DNA of 64,000 bases from Pseudomonadota bacterium. GTDB taxonomy: Bacteria > Desulfobacterota > Desulfobulbia > Desulfobulbales > SURF-16. Each line of letters begins with the position of its first letter. Position 1 is the stretch's first letter. The position numbers were made by a program, and so were the translations under genes. Location of the stretch: contig JAHILF010000011.1 in the NCBI GenBank assembly GCA_018897105.1, positions 62,001 through 126,000 of the forward strand. The letters run 5' to 3'. Below are positions 8,253 through 18,083 of the stretch, piece by piece. The notes beneath the pieces were generated by a model. That model worked only from the letters and a program-made list of their open reading frames with translations, made no database searches and was not told the origin of the DNA.

Positions 8253-8969
8253 ATGAACAGTAACGACACAGCCCGTCCATCTTCCGGTCTCTCCCGACGT
8301 GATTTTCTTGCCGCCTCCGCCGGCGCGGCGTTTGTTGCGGCCGCAGGCGGTTTTTCCGGCACAGCCCGCGCCGCCTCCCCCTTTGTTTTGCCGCCACTGC
8401 CCTTTGCCGAGAACGCCCTTGATCCGGTGATCAGCGCCAGAACCATCGGCTTTCACTACGGCAAGCACCACAAGGCATATGTGGACAAGCTGAACAAGCT
8501 GGCGGCCGGTACCGAGTATGCCGACATGCCCCTGGAAAAGATCATCACCGCTACCGCCGGCCTGGCGGACAAGGCCGGGATCTTCAACAACGCGGCCCAG
8601 ATTTGGAACCATACCTTCTACTGGCAGGGCTTGCAGCCCCAGGGCGGCGGCGAGCCACCCCCGGCCCTGAAAAAGAAGATCGAGTCATCTTTCGGCACCA
8701 TGGAGGCGTGCAGAAAAGAGCTGGCGAATGCTGCCATGACCCAGTTCGGCAGCGGCTGGGCCTGGCTGGTGCTGGATGGCACCGACCTTAAGGTTGTCAA
8801 GACCGGCAATGCGGACATGCCTTTGACCAAAGGCATGAAGCCCCTGCTGACCATTGATGTCTGGGAGCACGCCTACTACCTTGATTACCAGAACCGGCGC
8901 GCTGACTATGTCGATGCCCTGCTCAACAAACTGGTCAACTGGAATTTTGTGGCGCAGAACCTCGACTGA
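8253..8969 (+). CDS. sodB: Tat-exported iron superoxide dismutase
   Basis: A 238-residue Fe/Mn-type superoxide dismutase (2 O2- + 2 H+ to H2O2 + O2) carrying a twin-arginine signal (SRRDFLAAS, residues 14-22; cleavage near ARAAS, about 41). It therefore should be folded with metal in the cytoplasm and exported. Metal ligands by comparison with E. coli SodB: H68 (GFHYGKHH), H120 (NHTFYW), D202 and H206 (DVWEHAYY). Gln116 in NNAAQIWNH is the iron-type second-sphere residue. The ribosome binding site AGGAGGT lies 6-7 nt before the ATG. It is monocistronic. Periplasmic SOD in a strict anaerobe fits defence of periplasmic redox enzymes. Confidence 0.93.
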   Translation: MNSNDTARPSSGLSRRDFLAASAGAAFVAAAGGFSGTARAASPFVLPPLPFAENALDPVISARTIGFHYGKHHKAYVDKLNKLAAGTEYADMPLEKIITATAGLADKAGIFNNAAQIWNHTFYWQGLQPQGGGEPPPALKKKIESSFGTMEACRKELANAAMTQFGSGWAWLVLDGTDLKVVKTGNADMPLTKGMKPLLTIDVWEHAYYLDYQNRRADYVDALLNKLVNWNFVAQNLD

Positions 8970-9159
8970 GTGCTCAGCTTGTTGAGACTTTTAGACTAGT
9001 AGTCTGTCAGGTGAAAAGTTTGCCATACGAGACATCAGGTATTCAGGGGCAAGGCAGGCCTTATCAGGCAATTTTCCATCGCCAACAGACTAAACACCTG
9101 CAGACTACACACCTGATTAATTACAAATTTCCATCACCCTTAGATAAAAGGAGGAAACA

Positions 9160-9594
9160 ATGGATCTCAGCGAACGGAATTATCACCTGAAATTGCAGGA
9201 AATGTGCGACTGCTATCTGGAAACGAATTTTCTGAAGCAGTTGAAAGGCATGTCCGGCACGGAAAGCGGCGACCCGGAGGAGAATGCCGTCAAATATCTG
9301 GCCCTGGCCATCATGTATACCATATCGGAAAAGGCCAAGAAGCTGTCCCTGAAAAAAAAGGGGGACAAGCTGACCAGCAAGGTGACGGGCGATGAAGAGA
9401 TCACCCTGCCGCCGCCAGGCATCGAGCAGTTCAACAGGATTTCAGCCATCATGCGGGCCATTCTGCACATCGAGAAGGACGAGGGCAGGTTGCCCCTTGC
9501 CCTGGGGCTGCGCAGCGGGGACCTGGAGCTGTTGGTGGAAGTCTCCCGCGGCCAGGACAAGGAAACCCTGAAGATAAAGTTTCCGGATCTGTAA
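9160..9594 (+). CDS. conserved-looking hypothetical protein
   Basis: A 144-residue soluble protein with no signal peptide and no family I recognise. There is a Cys pair near the N-terminus (EMCDCYLE, residues 15 and 17) and a lysine-rich central stretch (SEKAKKLSLKKKGDKL). The frame is GC-rich like its neighbours, and AAAGGAGG sits 6 nt before the ATG, so it is almost certainly expressed. It stands alone between sodB and purF. Confidence 0.65.
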   Translation: MDLSERNYHLKLQEMCDCYLETNFLKQLKGMSGTESGDPEENAVKYLALAIMYTISEKAKKLSLKKKGDKLTSKVTGDEEITLPPPGIEQFNRISAIMRAILHIEKDEGRLPLALGLRSGDLELLVEVSRGQDKETLKIKFPDL

Positions 9595-9636
9595 CGGCAG
9601 CGAAAAAACGTCCAGCCAAAGAAAAATGTCTGTTTG

Positions 9637-9720
9637 CACCACCAAGCACACGGAGATCACAGAGAAATATTTTTTTATTGCAGTAAGCTCTATGTTCTCT
9701 GTGCTCTCTGTGGTAAATTT
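9637..9720. repeat. CACAGAG palindromic repeat, copy 1
   Basis: The left part (ACGGAGATCACAGAGAAATA) and right part (GTTCTCTGTGCTCTCTGTGG) form an imperfect palindrome of about 84 bp between two genes. The same unit occurs at 20258-20330 and, as a half copy, at 36871-36895. This type of intergenic CACAGAG repeat is widespread in environmental bacterial genomes; function unknown. Confidence 0.75.
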
Positions 9721-9764
9721 GCAGTTTTTACGAAGCCACCCCAAAAAAGGTTCAAGGGAAAATC

Positions 9765-11264
9765 ATGTGCGGTATCGTCGGCATCGTGGCCAACACTGCG
9801 GTAAATCAGTCAATTTATGATGCGCTCACCTATCTGCAGCATCGCGGTCAGGATGCGGCAGGCATCATGACCTGCCATAATGGGCGGATGATCCTGCACA
9901 AGAGCAACGGCCTGGTGCGGGACGTATTTCATACCCGGCACATGCTCCATCTGTTGGGCTGCATGGGCATCGGGCATGTCCGCTACCCCACCGCCGGCAG
10001 CGCCAGTCAGGCGGAAGCTCAGCCTTTTTTCGTCAATTCCCCCTACGGCATCGCTCTGGCCCACAACGGCAATCTCATCAACGACGATGCCTTGCGCACC
10101 AATCTTTTCCATGAGGATCTGCGCCACATCAACACGGATTCCGATTCGGAAGTGCTGCTCAACGTTTTTGCCAATGAGTTGCAGAAGCGCGGCAACCTCA
10201 TTGTCACCGACCAAGACGTGTTCGCGGCCGTGGCCGGAGTGCATCGCCGCTGCCTGGGCGCCTATGCGGCCGTGGCAATGATTGCCGGCTGCGGCATCGT
10301 GGCGTTCCGGGATGCCTGGGGCATCCGACCGCTGGTCTATGGACTGCGGGAGACAGCACAGGGAGTTGATTATATGGTGGCCTCGGAAAGCGTGGCCCTG
10401 GACGGCCAGGGCTTTACGCTCATCGATGATGTCAAACCCGGCGAGGCGGTGTTCATCTCCATGGAGGGCCGCCTGTCCGTCAGCCAGTGCGCCGAGCAGC
10501 CCCGCTATGCCCCCTGTATTTTCGAGCATGTCTATCTGGCGCGGCCAGATTCCATCATGGACAAGGTTTCGGTCTACAAGGCACGGCTGCGCATGGGCGA
10601 GAAGCTGGCGGACAAAATCAAACGACTGCGGCCCGACCATGACATCGACGTGGTAATGCCCATTCCGGATACCAGCCGGACCGCGGCGCTGCAACTGGCC
10701 ACCAAACTGGGCTGCAAATACCGCGAGGGGTTTATCAAGAACCGCTACATCGGCCGCACCTTTATCATGCCCGGCCAGCAGGAGCGCAAAAAATCGGTGC
10801 GCCAGAAGCTGAACCCCATCGGCCTGGAATTCAAGGGCAAAAATGTGCTGCTGGTTGATGACTCCATTGTGCGCGGCACCACCTCGCAGCAGATCGTCCG
10901 CCTGGCCCGGGAGGCAGGAGCGACCAGGGTCTATTTCGCCTCTGCGGCGCCGCCGGTCCGCTTCCCCAATATCTACGGCATTGATATGCCGACCAGCAAT
11001 GAACTTATCGCCCATGGATGCAGCGTTGAGGAGATCAGTACTGCCCTCGGGGTTGACTGGCTGGTTTATCAGGACCTGGAGGATCTTATTGAAGCGGTGC
11101 AGAAAGGCAACCGGGAGATCACCTCGTTTGACTGTTCGGTTTTTACCGGCGAATATGTCACCGGCGGCGTCAGCGACAGTTATTTTGCCGGGCTGGCCCA
11201 GCGGCGCAGCGACCTTGTGAAAACAATGCGGCGCAGCACGGATCAGGACATCTCCGACATGTAA
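9765..11264 (+). CDS. purF: amidophosphoribosyltransferase
   Basis: A 499-residue protein, first committed step of purine synthesis (PRPP + glutamine to 5-phosphoribosylamine). The class II glutamine amidotransferase domain begins MCGIVGIV with the catalytic Cys2 after Met removal, followed by '[11 protein letters not shown]' and 'AHNGNLIN'. The phosphoribosyltransferase domain has the PRPP-binding motif [13 protein letters not shown] near residues 361-373. The length matches the family (about 470-505). A long antiparallel ORF (9810-11282) is a compositional shadow. It is not clustered with other pur genes here. Confidence 0.96.
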   Translation: MCGIVGIVANTAVNQSIYDALTYLQHRGQDAAGIMTCHNGRMILHKSNGLVRDVFHTRHMLHLLGCMGIGHVRYPTAGSASQAEAQPFFVNSPYGIALAHNGNLINDDALRTNLFHEDLRHINTDSDSEVLLNVFANELQKRGNLIVTDQDVFAAVAGVHRRCLGAYAAVAMIAGCGIVAFRDAWGIRPLVYGLRETAQGVDYMVASESVALDGQGFTLIDDVKPGEAVFISMEGRLSVSQCAEQPRYAPCIFEHVYLARPDSIMDKVSVYKARLRMGEKLADKIKRLRPDHDIDVVMPIPDTSRTAALQLATKLGCKYREGFIKNRYIGRTFIMPGQQERKKSVRQKLNPIGLEFKGKNVLLVDDSIVRGTTSQQIVRLAREAGATRVYFASAAPPVRFPNIYGIDMPTSNELIAHGCSVEEISTALGVDWLVYQDLEDLIEAVQKGNREITSFDCSVFTGEYVTGGVSDSYFAGLAQRRSDLVKTMRRSTDQDISDM

Positions 11265-11688
11265 TTCCACGCCGCATTGCACCTGATAGCTTTGTCCCCT
11301 GGGGCGGAAAAGGGGACTTAATTATTTTTCAGAAAATTATAAAATTATCGGGTTGGAGCAGGAGCAATTCATTCTATCCCCTTTTCCGGCACCCGCCGCC
11401 CAGTCCAGCCCATAGAATACTCCATCCTGTTCCTCGCTTGTCCCAGTTTCCACCTAAAACGCACCTCTTATCCCCGCTTCAGCATATTCTGCATAAAGAC
11501 AATTACGCCAACCAGTCTCCATTAGTGTAAAAAGCTTCTTCAGCACTGTGCTCTTTCTATCCATTTCCTAATCTGAAACTAACCCTTCTCTAATATCCAC
11601 CCTTTAAGATGTCCTCAATTTATGAGCGCCAAGCACTGTCAGCCGGCGCGAAATCAACAACCTTATTGGGGAGAATAGGAGAATTTGC
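11265..11688. other. gene-free leader of the porin gene
   Basis: No coding frame is evident. It begins with a small GC-rich motif (GTCCCCTGGGGCGG then AAAAGGGGAC) and is then AT-rich to the porin start. It presumably carries the porin promoter and a long 5' leader; no specific site is assigned. Confidence 0.4.
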
Positions 11689-12939
11689 ATGAAAAGAGTT
11701 ATCTCAACACTGGCACTCTGCGTTGGCGCCTTCTGGTCGGTAAACGCCCAGGCGGCTCTCAGTGATCAGGAGATCCTGGATAAAATTGAAGCTCTCCAGA
11801 GACAGGTGGCCTCGCAACAGGAAGTCATTGACACCCTGAAAAAACAGGTGGAGAAAAATGAAGCTGTGGCCGGACCCTCGAAAATCACCTTGGCAAACAG
11901 CCTCATTGATCAACTGACCATCAAGGGCGATCTCCGAGCAAGATTTGAAACCCGCCAGATCGACAAGGACTCCGGCGATGAAAACCGGGATCGGCTGCGC
12001 ACCCGGTTCCGCATCGGAGGAATATGGCAAAACACGGCGGAGAACTGGGAGGTTGGTGCAGGTCTTGCTACCGGCAGCACCGACGCCACCTCGACCAATG
12101 CCACCTGGAGTGAATCCAGCCCCTTTGAAACAGGCGACATTCGTCTGGATTACGCCTACGGCAAACACAAATGGAACGACTTCACCTTTACCGCCGGCCA
12201 GCATATCAACCCCTACGAGACCTCCTGGATTTTCTGGGACAGCGACGCACGTTTTACCGGCTTCACCGGCGGCTACAAATCAGATGCCGGGCTTTTCACC
12301 ACGGTGGGTGCATACGGGGTCAGATACTATCAGGCCAAGGCCGGCAACTACAACACGGCCATGCTTTATGCCGGCCAGGCCGGCTACACTGGCAAAGCAG
12401 GCGACCTGAAATATACACTGGCTGCCGGATACCACACCTATGACAAGAGTTTTATCAATGAAGAATCAAGTACGGGCGGCCTCCTGGAAGATGTTGATCC
12501 GAACAAATATGAGCTGAATATCGGCGATATCTATGGTGATGTCAATTTCCCCCTCGGCAGCGCCAAGATGACCGTCTACGCCCAAGCCTGGCAGAATTTC
12601 GGCGCTGACGGCAATGCCGGTCAGGGCCAGGTTGGCGGAACACTTCTCCCGGACCAAGAAGACACGGGCTGGATTCTGGGTATTAACAGCAAGATCAATG
12701 ACTTTAAAATCGGCTACGCCTACACCCGTGTGGAGTCAGACTCACTGTATGGTGGACTTAAGGATGCGGATTTCGGCACCGGCTTGAACAACACCGATAT
12801 CCAGGGCCACAGAATTGACCTTGCCTACAATTTCACCAAAAACGTATCCGCTGGTATCACCGCCATGCTCTATGAGGCAATCGAATTAGACAAACCGGAT
12901 GTTGATCTGTACCAGTTTGACTTGAACTACAAATTCTAA
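11689..12939 (+). CDS. outer-membrane porin with N-terminal coiled coil
   Basis: A 416-residue protein with a Sec signal peptide (cleavage after NAQA, about residue 22), a short coiled-coil segment (LDKIEALQRQVASQQEVIDT, about 29-55), and then alternating amphipathic strands rich in Gly, Tyr and Phe typical of a beta-barrel (RLRTRFRIGG, IRLDYAYGK, LYAGQAGYTG, KIGYAYTRVE). It ends with a terminal aromatic (FDLNYKF), the BAM recognition signal. This resembles the 'putative porin' families of Desulfobacterota. Substrate specificity is not readable. Ribosome binding site AGGAGA lies 6 nt before the ATG. Confidence 0.85.
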   Translation: MKRVISTLALCVGAFWSVNAQAALSDQEILDKIEALQRQVASQQEVIDTLKKQVEKNEAVAGPSKITLANSLIDQLTIKGDLRARFETRQIDKDSGDENRDRLRTRFRIGGIWQNTAENWEVGAGLATGSTDATSTNATWSESSPFETGDIRLDYAYGKHKWNDFTFTAGQHINPYETSWIFWDSDARFTGFTGGYKSDAGLFTTVGAYGVRYYQAKAGNYNTAMLYAGQAGYTGKAGDLKYTLAAGYHTYDKSFINEESSTGGLLEDVDPNKYELNIGDIYGDVNFPLGSAKMTVYAQAWQNFGADGNAGQGQVGGTLLPDQEDTGWILGINSKINDFKIGYAYTRVESDSLYGGLKDADFGTGLNNTDIQGHRIDLAYNFTKNVSAGITAMLYEAIELDKPDVDLYQFDLNYKF

Positions 12940-12951
12940 TTTCAGTGTATT

Positions 12952-13010
12952 CTTCTCCATCCGCGTCCTTTGCTTCCCCCACTTCCAGGCAAGGGCACGC
13001 GGAAGGAGAA
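12952..13010. repeat. stem-loop after the porin gene
   Basis: TTCTCCATCCGCGT (12952-12965) and ACGCGGAAGGAGAA (12997-13010) pair at 13 of 14 positions and lie 13 nt after the porin stop. Without a T-run it is not a classic intrinsic terminator, but it may protect the mRNA 3' end. Confidence 0.5.
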
Positions 13011-13639
13011 AATATACAGCATTGCTGCTCTTCCCAGCGTGTCGTCTGTATCCCGGAAAATATATATTTTGGGCTCGGTGACAGGCATATCAAGCACAAA
13101 AAGTATGCGTCGGCGAATCGCGTCACCAAACCGCAGACACTTCCGTCAATTGGCTACGTAATCATTCCGAGGACGGCATAGTTCATTCAGCAGAGATACC
13201 TCTACTGTTTCCTGAGCCTCTTCCCCTGTAACCTTCTACATAACCACCTTCAAGAGGCGACCTGAGCTTCCAAAACCCTGCCCCTAATCTTTATTTGTTT
13301 ATGATTATCATCGACTTTCAGCCATATTACAGGCCCGCTTCCTTCAATTTTATTGCAATTTCCATGAGTTTACTGTTGCCGGTTTACAGTTTACGCTCTA
13401 CCAATATCAAAATCTGACAAGATAATTTCCTTCAACTGTAAACCGTAAACTGTCAACTTTATGCTTAATTTCCCGGTATATATAATGCTTCGTTCTGACT
13501 GGCTGAAAATGGGTGGAAATCAGATATTTGTTTGACTTCCGCAACATGCCCCTCTTTAATAAATAATAGTAATGACTCAAATTCAGTTCCGAAGCTTGGC
13601 CCTACCAGCCTACAACCTCTGTGTGCGACATCCGGCAAA
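13011..13639. other. gene-free stretch upstream of hdrC
   Basis: No supported gene. It contains an imperfect palindrome built from GGTTTACAGTTTACG (13380-13394) and CTGTAAACCGTAAACTG near 13436-13452, another dispersed-repeat type. The frame running into hdrC from a TTG at 13532 is open but has no ribosome binding site and no family similarity. Confidence 0.45.
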
Positions 13640-14206
13640 ATGAACGGCAACATCGACATACTCCACGAGCAAGGCAGGGGCAAATCCTTCAGTGATGAAA
13701 TCAGAAGTCTCTGCGGGGTAAACATCAACACCTGCCTCCAATGCCGCACCTGCGCCTCTGTCTGCCCATTTTACGAGGCCATGGGCCATGCTCCGCACAC
13801 CCTGTTCCGCAAAATCCAGTACGGCCTGCGCCAAGAGGTCCTGACAAGTTCTGCCATCTGGATTTGCGTGGGTTGCAATACCTGCGCAAGCCAGTGCCCG
13901 GCCGGCATAGACATTGTGGCGGCGATGGACGTCTTGCGGCAACTGGCGCTGGAGGCAAATATGCCCATCCCCGAAGAGGATGTACTGAATTTCCATCGGG
14001 AAGTGCTGCACTCCATTGAGCGATATGGCCGGACCCATAAACTGGAGATTATGCTTCGCTACAAGATCAAATCAGGACATCTTTTGGCTGATCTCGATAC
14101 TGGAGTGGTCATGCTGGCCAAACGCAAACTTGATCTGCGCCCGTCCAAGGTTCATGCCGTTAACGAAATTAAACGTCTTTTTAAAAAGACATGGCAGGAG
14201 ACATGA
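13640..14206 (+). CDS. hdrC: HdrC-like iron-sulfur electron transfer subunit
   Basis: A 188-residue protein with two [4Fe-4S] motifs, C32-x2-C35-x2-C38-x3-C42 and C76-x2-C79-x2-C82-x3-C86 (each ending CP), as in HdrC of heterodisulfide reductase-like complexes. It passes electrons between a flavin/ferredoxin partner and HdrB. I chose the ATG at 13640 because family members begin about 20-30 residues before the first cluster; a TTG 36 codons upstream is possible but unlikely. No strong Shine-Dalgarno is visible. It overlaps hdrB by 4 nt (ATGA). No hdrA, flxABCD or qmo genes lie next to it. Confidence 0.85.
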   Translation: MNGNIDILHEQGRGKSFSDEIRSLCGVNINTCLQCRTCASVCPFYEAMGHAPHTLFRKIQYGLRQEVLTSSAIWICVGCNTCASQCPAGIDIVAAMDVLRQLALEANMPIPEEDVLNFHREVLHSIERYGRTHKLEIMLRYKIKSGHLLADLDTGVVMLAKRKLDLRPSKVHAVNEIKRLFKKTWQET

Positions 14207-15078
14207 CCGACAGAGCTTTCTCCGACATGATCGATTTCTCCTATTTCCCCGGCTGCTCCATGGCCACTACGTCCAAGGAATGTTCTCTTTCCTTGATCCA
14301 GGCCTGCAAATATCTTGGCCTGAATCTCATCGAACTTGATGACTGGAACTGTTGCGGTTCCTCCTCGGCCCATTGTCTTGATATACAGCTGGGCTTTGAA
14401 CTTGCGGTGCGCAATCTGACTCTGGCCCCGGCCAATCGCCCTCTGGTGGTCATGTGCCCCAGCTGTTTCCGTAATCTGCGGCAGGCCAAGCACCATCTCG
14501 CCCAGAGCAGGAAACTGCAGGAATCGGTGGCACGCAGGTATGACAATCCTGTTGCCGGCAAGCTTGAAATCATCCATTTTCTTTCTGTTGTGGGGCAAAT
14601 GGATATGAAAAAACTTCAGGAAAAGGCGGTATGGAGTTTACATAATATCAAGATCGCTCCCTACTATGGCTGTATGCTGGCAGGCCCGCCCCCTTTCAAG
14701 CCGCAACAGGGGGACAGTGTTTGCATCGAGAGAATGCTTGAGGCATTTGGCGCCCGAATTGTTCTCTGGCCAAATATACGATGGTGCTGCGGGACCTTCC
14801 TTACCGCCTCAAAACCTGATGTGGCGCGGGATGCCGTCAATCAAATCATGGAAAGCGCCGTGGCATCAGGCGCCGATTGCCTGGTCACCGCCTGCGCCAT
14901 GTGCCAGATCAATCTTGAAATGCGGTGCACACGGGAGAAAAAGATTCCGGTTCTTCATTTTTCCGAGATCCTCGCCATTGCCATGGGCGCCGATGAGGAG
15001 CAGTGGAACACCTGGTTCCGTTATCACCTTGTTGATCCCCGGCCAGTGTTCGCCAAACTGGAGGCGGCCAGCAGCTAA
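14203..15078 (+). CDS. hdrB: HdrB-like CCG-domain catalytic subunit
   Basis: A 291-residue protein with two cysteine-rich CCG domains: YFPGC...DWNCCGSSS...CPSC and YYGC...RWCCGTFL...CAMC. In HdrB these bind the non-cubane [4Fe-4S] clusters that reduce disulfides. The start is at the ATGA overlap with hdrC (GGAG just upstream) rather than 4 codons earlier. In sulfate reducers, HdrB/C-type pairs link cytoplasmic thiol-disulfide couples such as DsrC to electron carriers; the exact partner here is unknown because no hdrA is adjacent. Confidence 0.88.
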   Translation: MTDRAFSDMIDFSYFPGCSMATTSKECSLSLIQACKYLGLNLIELDDWNCCGSSSAHCLDIQLGFELAVRNLTLAPANRPLVVMCPSCFRNLRQAKHHLAQSRKLQESVARRYDNPVAGKLEIIHFLSVVGQMDMKKLQEKAVWSLHNIKIAPYYGCMLAGPPPFKPQQGDSVCIERMLEAFGARIVLWPNIRWCCGTFLTASKPDVARDAVNQIMESAVASGADCLVTACAMCQINLEMRCTREKKIPVLHFSEILAIAMGADEEQWNTWFRYHLVDPRPVFAKLEAASS

Positions 15079-15112
15079 CCGGCTTCAGGCGGCAAGCGAG
15101 ACAAAACACCAC

Positions 15113-15868
15113 TCAGCGCAAACGCCAGGTGGCCTTGAGCAGACAGGCCTCCCACAGGCGGCGCCACCACCACTCCCGGCCCGAAGTCAGGCACTGCTGC
15201 CAGGCGGCAAGCGATCCCGTGGCCTGGGCATCACTCAGATAATGGATATGCCAGCCGGCCCGCCGGGCGCGCAGGCAGAACTCGACAGGCCAGTAAAGAG
15301 CCAGTCCCGGATGAATTTTCCCGATGTCATCAAGGAGATGCCGGCTCACGGTGATGCCCGGACCGGCAAACCAGTCCGTCTCGCCGCCGGCATATTCATT
15401 CCAGCCGGCTGCCGGTCGTCCCGGTTGAGGCCCTGCCGGGACAAGCAGGGAAAAACAGGAAGGAAAGCTTCTGGCCACCTGCTGGATTGTGCCTTGGTCA
15501 TCCCGTATTTTCGGGCCGACAACCCCAGCGTCCGGCACCTCATCAAGAAAGTCGACCAGCCCCGGCAGACAGCCCCAGGTTGCCAGGGTGTTGTCGTCCC
15601 ACACGGAAAAATAACGGCCGCGGGAGGCGGCAATGGCCCGGTTGACGGCACCGTTGATATAACTGCCGGAATGCAGGGCCAGGATGGTAAGTTCGGGAAA
15701 TTCGGCCTGCAGGGTGGAGAGATCCTGCCGGTCTCCCCGGCAGACAAGAAAAATCTCCAGGGCGACATGATCCGCCGTGTCATGCACGGCGCGCAGAAAA
15801 CGGCGCGTGGTTTCCGGCGGGCCGAAGCTCGCCACGCAGATAGTCAGATCCGGGAGGGGCTCCACCAC
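15113..15868 (-). CDS. family 2 glycosyltransferase
   Basis: A 251-residue GT-A type glycosyltransferase. The N-terminus 'LTICVASFGPPETTRRFLRAV' is the nucleotide-sugar fold start, 'NGAVNRAIAASRGRYFSVWDDN' contains the acidic DD of the DxD-like metal site (about residues 90-92), and 'DWFAGPGITVSRHLL' is an acceptor-side block. It starts with GTG 3 nt after the ASKHA gene stop, with GGAG located in the end of that gene, so the two form one reverse-strand unit. Acceptor and donor unknown. A 403-codon forward ORF overlapping here is a shadow. Confidence 0.8.
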   Translation of the reverse strand: MVEPLPDLTICVASFGPPETTRRFLRAVHDTADHVALEIFLVCRGDRQDLSTLQAEFPELTILALHSGSYINGAVNRAIAASRGRYFSVWDDNTLATWGCLPGLVDFLDEVPDAGVVGPKIRDDQGTIQQVARSFPSCFSLLVPAGPQPGRPAAGWNEYAGGETDWFAGPGITVSRHLLDDIGKIHPGLALYWPVEFCLRARRAGWHIHYLSDAQATGSLAAWQQCLTSGREWWWRRLWEACLLKATWRLR

Positions 15869-15871
15869 TTT

Positions 15872-17800
15872 TTATAGCTCCGCCAGCTTGCTCCTCACCG
15901 AGGGGAAAAGATTCAGGTCGGTGTGCGGCAGGAAAAGGGCGGCCATATAGTGGTTCATGAATTGAGGGTTCTCACTGAGCTCCATGTTGGTAATGAGCCG
16001 GCTCACCTCGCTACGCTGGCGGAAGCGCCTGTGATCAACAAGGCTGATCTGCGCCCCCATCAGGGAGCCGTTGCCGAGATAGTAGAACTTGTCGCGGTCC
16101 AGATCAGGCAGCAGACCGATGCTGATGGCCCTTTCCAGGTCAAGATAGGCGCCGAAATTACCCGCCAGGATGATCCGGTCCAGATCGTTAAAGCTCATGC
16201 CCACGGATTCGAGCAGGGTCTGGTAACCGGCATACATGGCGCCCTTGGCCCTGGTCAGGTTGTCGATATCCACCTCGGTGATGACGACATCCTCGCCGAT
16301 CAGCGAATCCTTTGACCAGGCAAGCACATACTCGTAGCCGTCATGGCCGTCTCTGATGCGGGGATGGTCGATGCTGCGGTTGAATTTGCCCTGCTGGTCA
16401 ATCACCCCTGACTCCAGCAGCTCGGCCACAATGCTGATCAGGCCCGAGCCGCAGATGCCCCGCGGCTTAGTGCGGTCAATGGTGACGATCATCGGATCAT
16501 AGGTGGTCGGATGGATCTGAAAATTCTCAATGGCGCCGCTGCTGGCCCGCATGCCGAACCTGATGCCGCCGCCCTCAAAGGCCGGGCCGGCGGAACAGGC
16601 CGTGCACATCATCCAGTCCATGTTCCCCACCACGATCTCGCCGTTGGTGCCGATATCAATGAACAGGGTCAGCTCCGGGCTTTTGTGCATCTGGCAGGCA
16701 TGCACCCCGGAAACAATATCGCCGCCCACATAGCTGGCAATGGAGGGGTAGAGAAAAAGACGGACCGAGGGATGGGCCATGACGCCCAGGGAGGCGGCCC
16801 GGGTCAACGGGAACTGGCTGCAGGCCGGCACATAGGGAGCCTCGCGTATGAATTTCGGATCAATGCCGAGCAGCAGGTGGGACATCACCGTGTTGCCGGC
16901 CGCCATGATATAACTGATGTCGCTGGGACTGATCATCACATTGCGGCAGACCGACTCAATGATCTCATTGATGGTATGCACGACTCTCTCCTGCAGGGTG
17001 CGCAGACCGCCGGCCCTCTGGGAATAAATGATACGGGAGATGACATCCTCGCCGTAACGGATCTGGCCGTTATAGGCCGAGGCCTCGGCCAGCACCTTGC
17101 CGGAATTGAGATCCAGCAGAATACCGCTCACCGTGGTGGTGCCGATATCAACCGCCAGCCCGTACAGGCGGTCAGTGGTATTGCCCGGCTCAAGGGCGAT
17201 GATCCTGTCCGGCTCTTCCTCCCGCTTGCCGCGCAGCAGGATGGCGGTAATCTCCCAGTTGGCCTCCCTGAGGATAAAGGGCAGCTCCCGCAACATCTCC
17301 GGATGATCGTAGGTCGGCTCCTTGCACGCAAAGCATCCCTTCCTGATGCCCCGCAGCAGACGCTGCAGGTCCGGCACATTGTCGTCCAGGCTGGGCGGAT
17401 CGATCTTGATAAAACGTTTTTCCACCGGAGGTGTCACTTCCCATTTGCCGATCAGTGCTTCAAGGGAGCGGGCGGAGATGGCCCGGGTGGTTTTCGGCTT
17501 GCGCCTCAGGGCCCGACCATCCTTGCCCATTGCTTCGGGTATTTCCACCACCACATCGGAAGCCACGGATGTCTGGCAGGCCAGCCTGACCCCATTCTCA
17601 TATTCAGCTGTCTTGAGATGCCCCCGCTCCGAGGAGACCTGGCCCTCCTTGATTTTCACCTTGCATTTGCCGCACACCCCGTCACCCCCGCAGAAGGCGT
17701 GGACATAGACACCTGCCGTGGCGGCGGCCGTTAACAGATTTTCGCCGTCATCAACAGTAATCGTGGTTTTATCCGGCAGAAAGGTAATTTTTTTGCTCAT
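15872..17800 (-). CDS. RACo-like ASKHA-domain [2Fe-2S] protein (DUF4445 family)
   Basis: A 642-residue protein. The N-terminal plant-type ferredoxin domain has cysteines C37, C43, C46 and C75 (CGGDGVCGKC...ACQT). After a linker comes an ASKHA/actin-like ATPase body (GLAVDIGTTTVSGILLDL; FIDIGTNGEIVVGN; GICGSGLISIVAELL; ILAGNFGAYLDL). This is the architecture of RACo-type reductive activators that use ATP to return inactive Co(II) corrinoid proteins to Co(I). The corrinoid methyltransferase partner is not in the window. Start at MSKKITFL because AGGAT lies 6 nt upstream; a TTG 9 codons earlier is less likely. Confidence 0.85.
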   Translation of the reverse strand: MSKKITFLPDKTTITVDDGENLLTAAATAGVYVHAFCGGDGVCGKCKVKIKEGQVSSERGHLKTAEYENGVRLACQTSVASDVVVEIPEAMGKDGRALRRKPKTTRAISARSLEALIGKWEVTPPVEKRFIKIDPPSLDDNVPDLQRLLRGIRKGCFACKEPTYDHPEMLRELPFILREANWEITAILLRGKREEEPDRIIALEPGNTTDRLYGLAVDIGTTTVSGILLDLNSGKVLAEASAYNGQIRYGEDVISRIIYSQRAGGLRTLQERVVHTINEIIESVCRNVMISPSDISYIMAAGNTVMSHLLLGIDPKFIREAPYVPACSQFPLTRAASLGVMAHPSVRLFLYPSIASYVGGDIVSGVHACQMHKSPELTLFIDIGTNGEIVVGNMDWMMCTACSAGPAFEGGGIRFGMRASSGAIENFQIHPTTYDPMIVTIDRTKPRGICGSGLISIVAELLESGVIDQQGKFNRSIDHPRIRDGHDGYEYVLAWSKDSLIGEDVVITEVDIDNLTRAKGAMYAGYQTLLESVGMSFNDLDRIILAGNFGAYLDLERAISIGLLPDLDRDKFYYLGNGSLMGAQISLVDHRRFRQRSEVSRLITNMELSENPQFMNHYMAALFLPHTDLNLFPSVRSKLAEL

Positions 17801-18083
17801 TTTTTTATCCTGTTTGAAGTAATGCAAAAGCGATTTGTTGACACAATATCAGGAAGTATGCTCTTGTCAAGAAACAAGAATATATCTGTTAGAGTGAACG
17901 GCTGCCCAGGCAGCCCGTCAATACTGACAAAGTCCTGCGACCAAACAGAATTGTCTTGTCATCACAGGTAAGTCCCGTTACAATGAACACGATATTCTGC
18001 ATATAATTTTAATATTATCATCCACCACACTCATCGATCACTAACAGTTATTTCTGATATACTTAATCCTGGAGGGAAAAAAT

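Noticed and set aside
9810..11282. 490-codon reverse-strand ORF opposite purF
   Set aside because: GC-rich antisense shadow: purF on the other strand has complete catalytic motifs, and the reverse product (His/Gly/Ala-rich) matches no family.
14666..15877. 403-codon forward ORF
   Set aside because: Overlaps hdrB out of frame and lies opposite the glycosyltransferase; both real genes have family motifs.
16511..17734. 407-codon forward ORF
   Set aside because: Antisense to the ASKHA protein, which has all ferredoxin cysteines and ATPase motifs.
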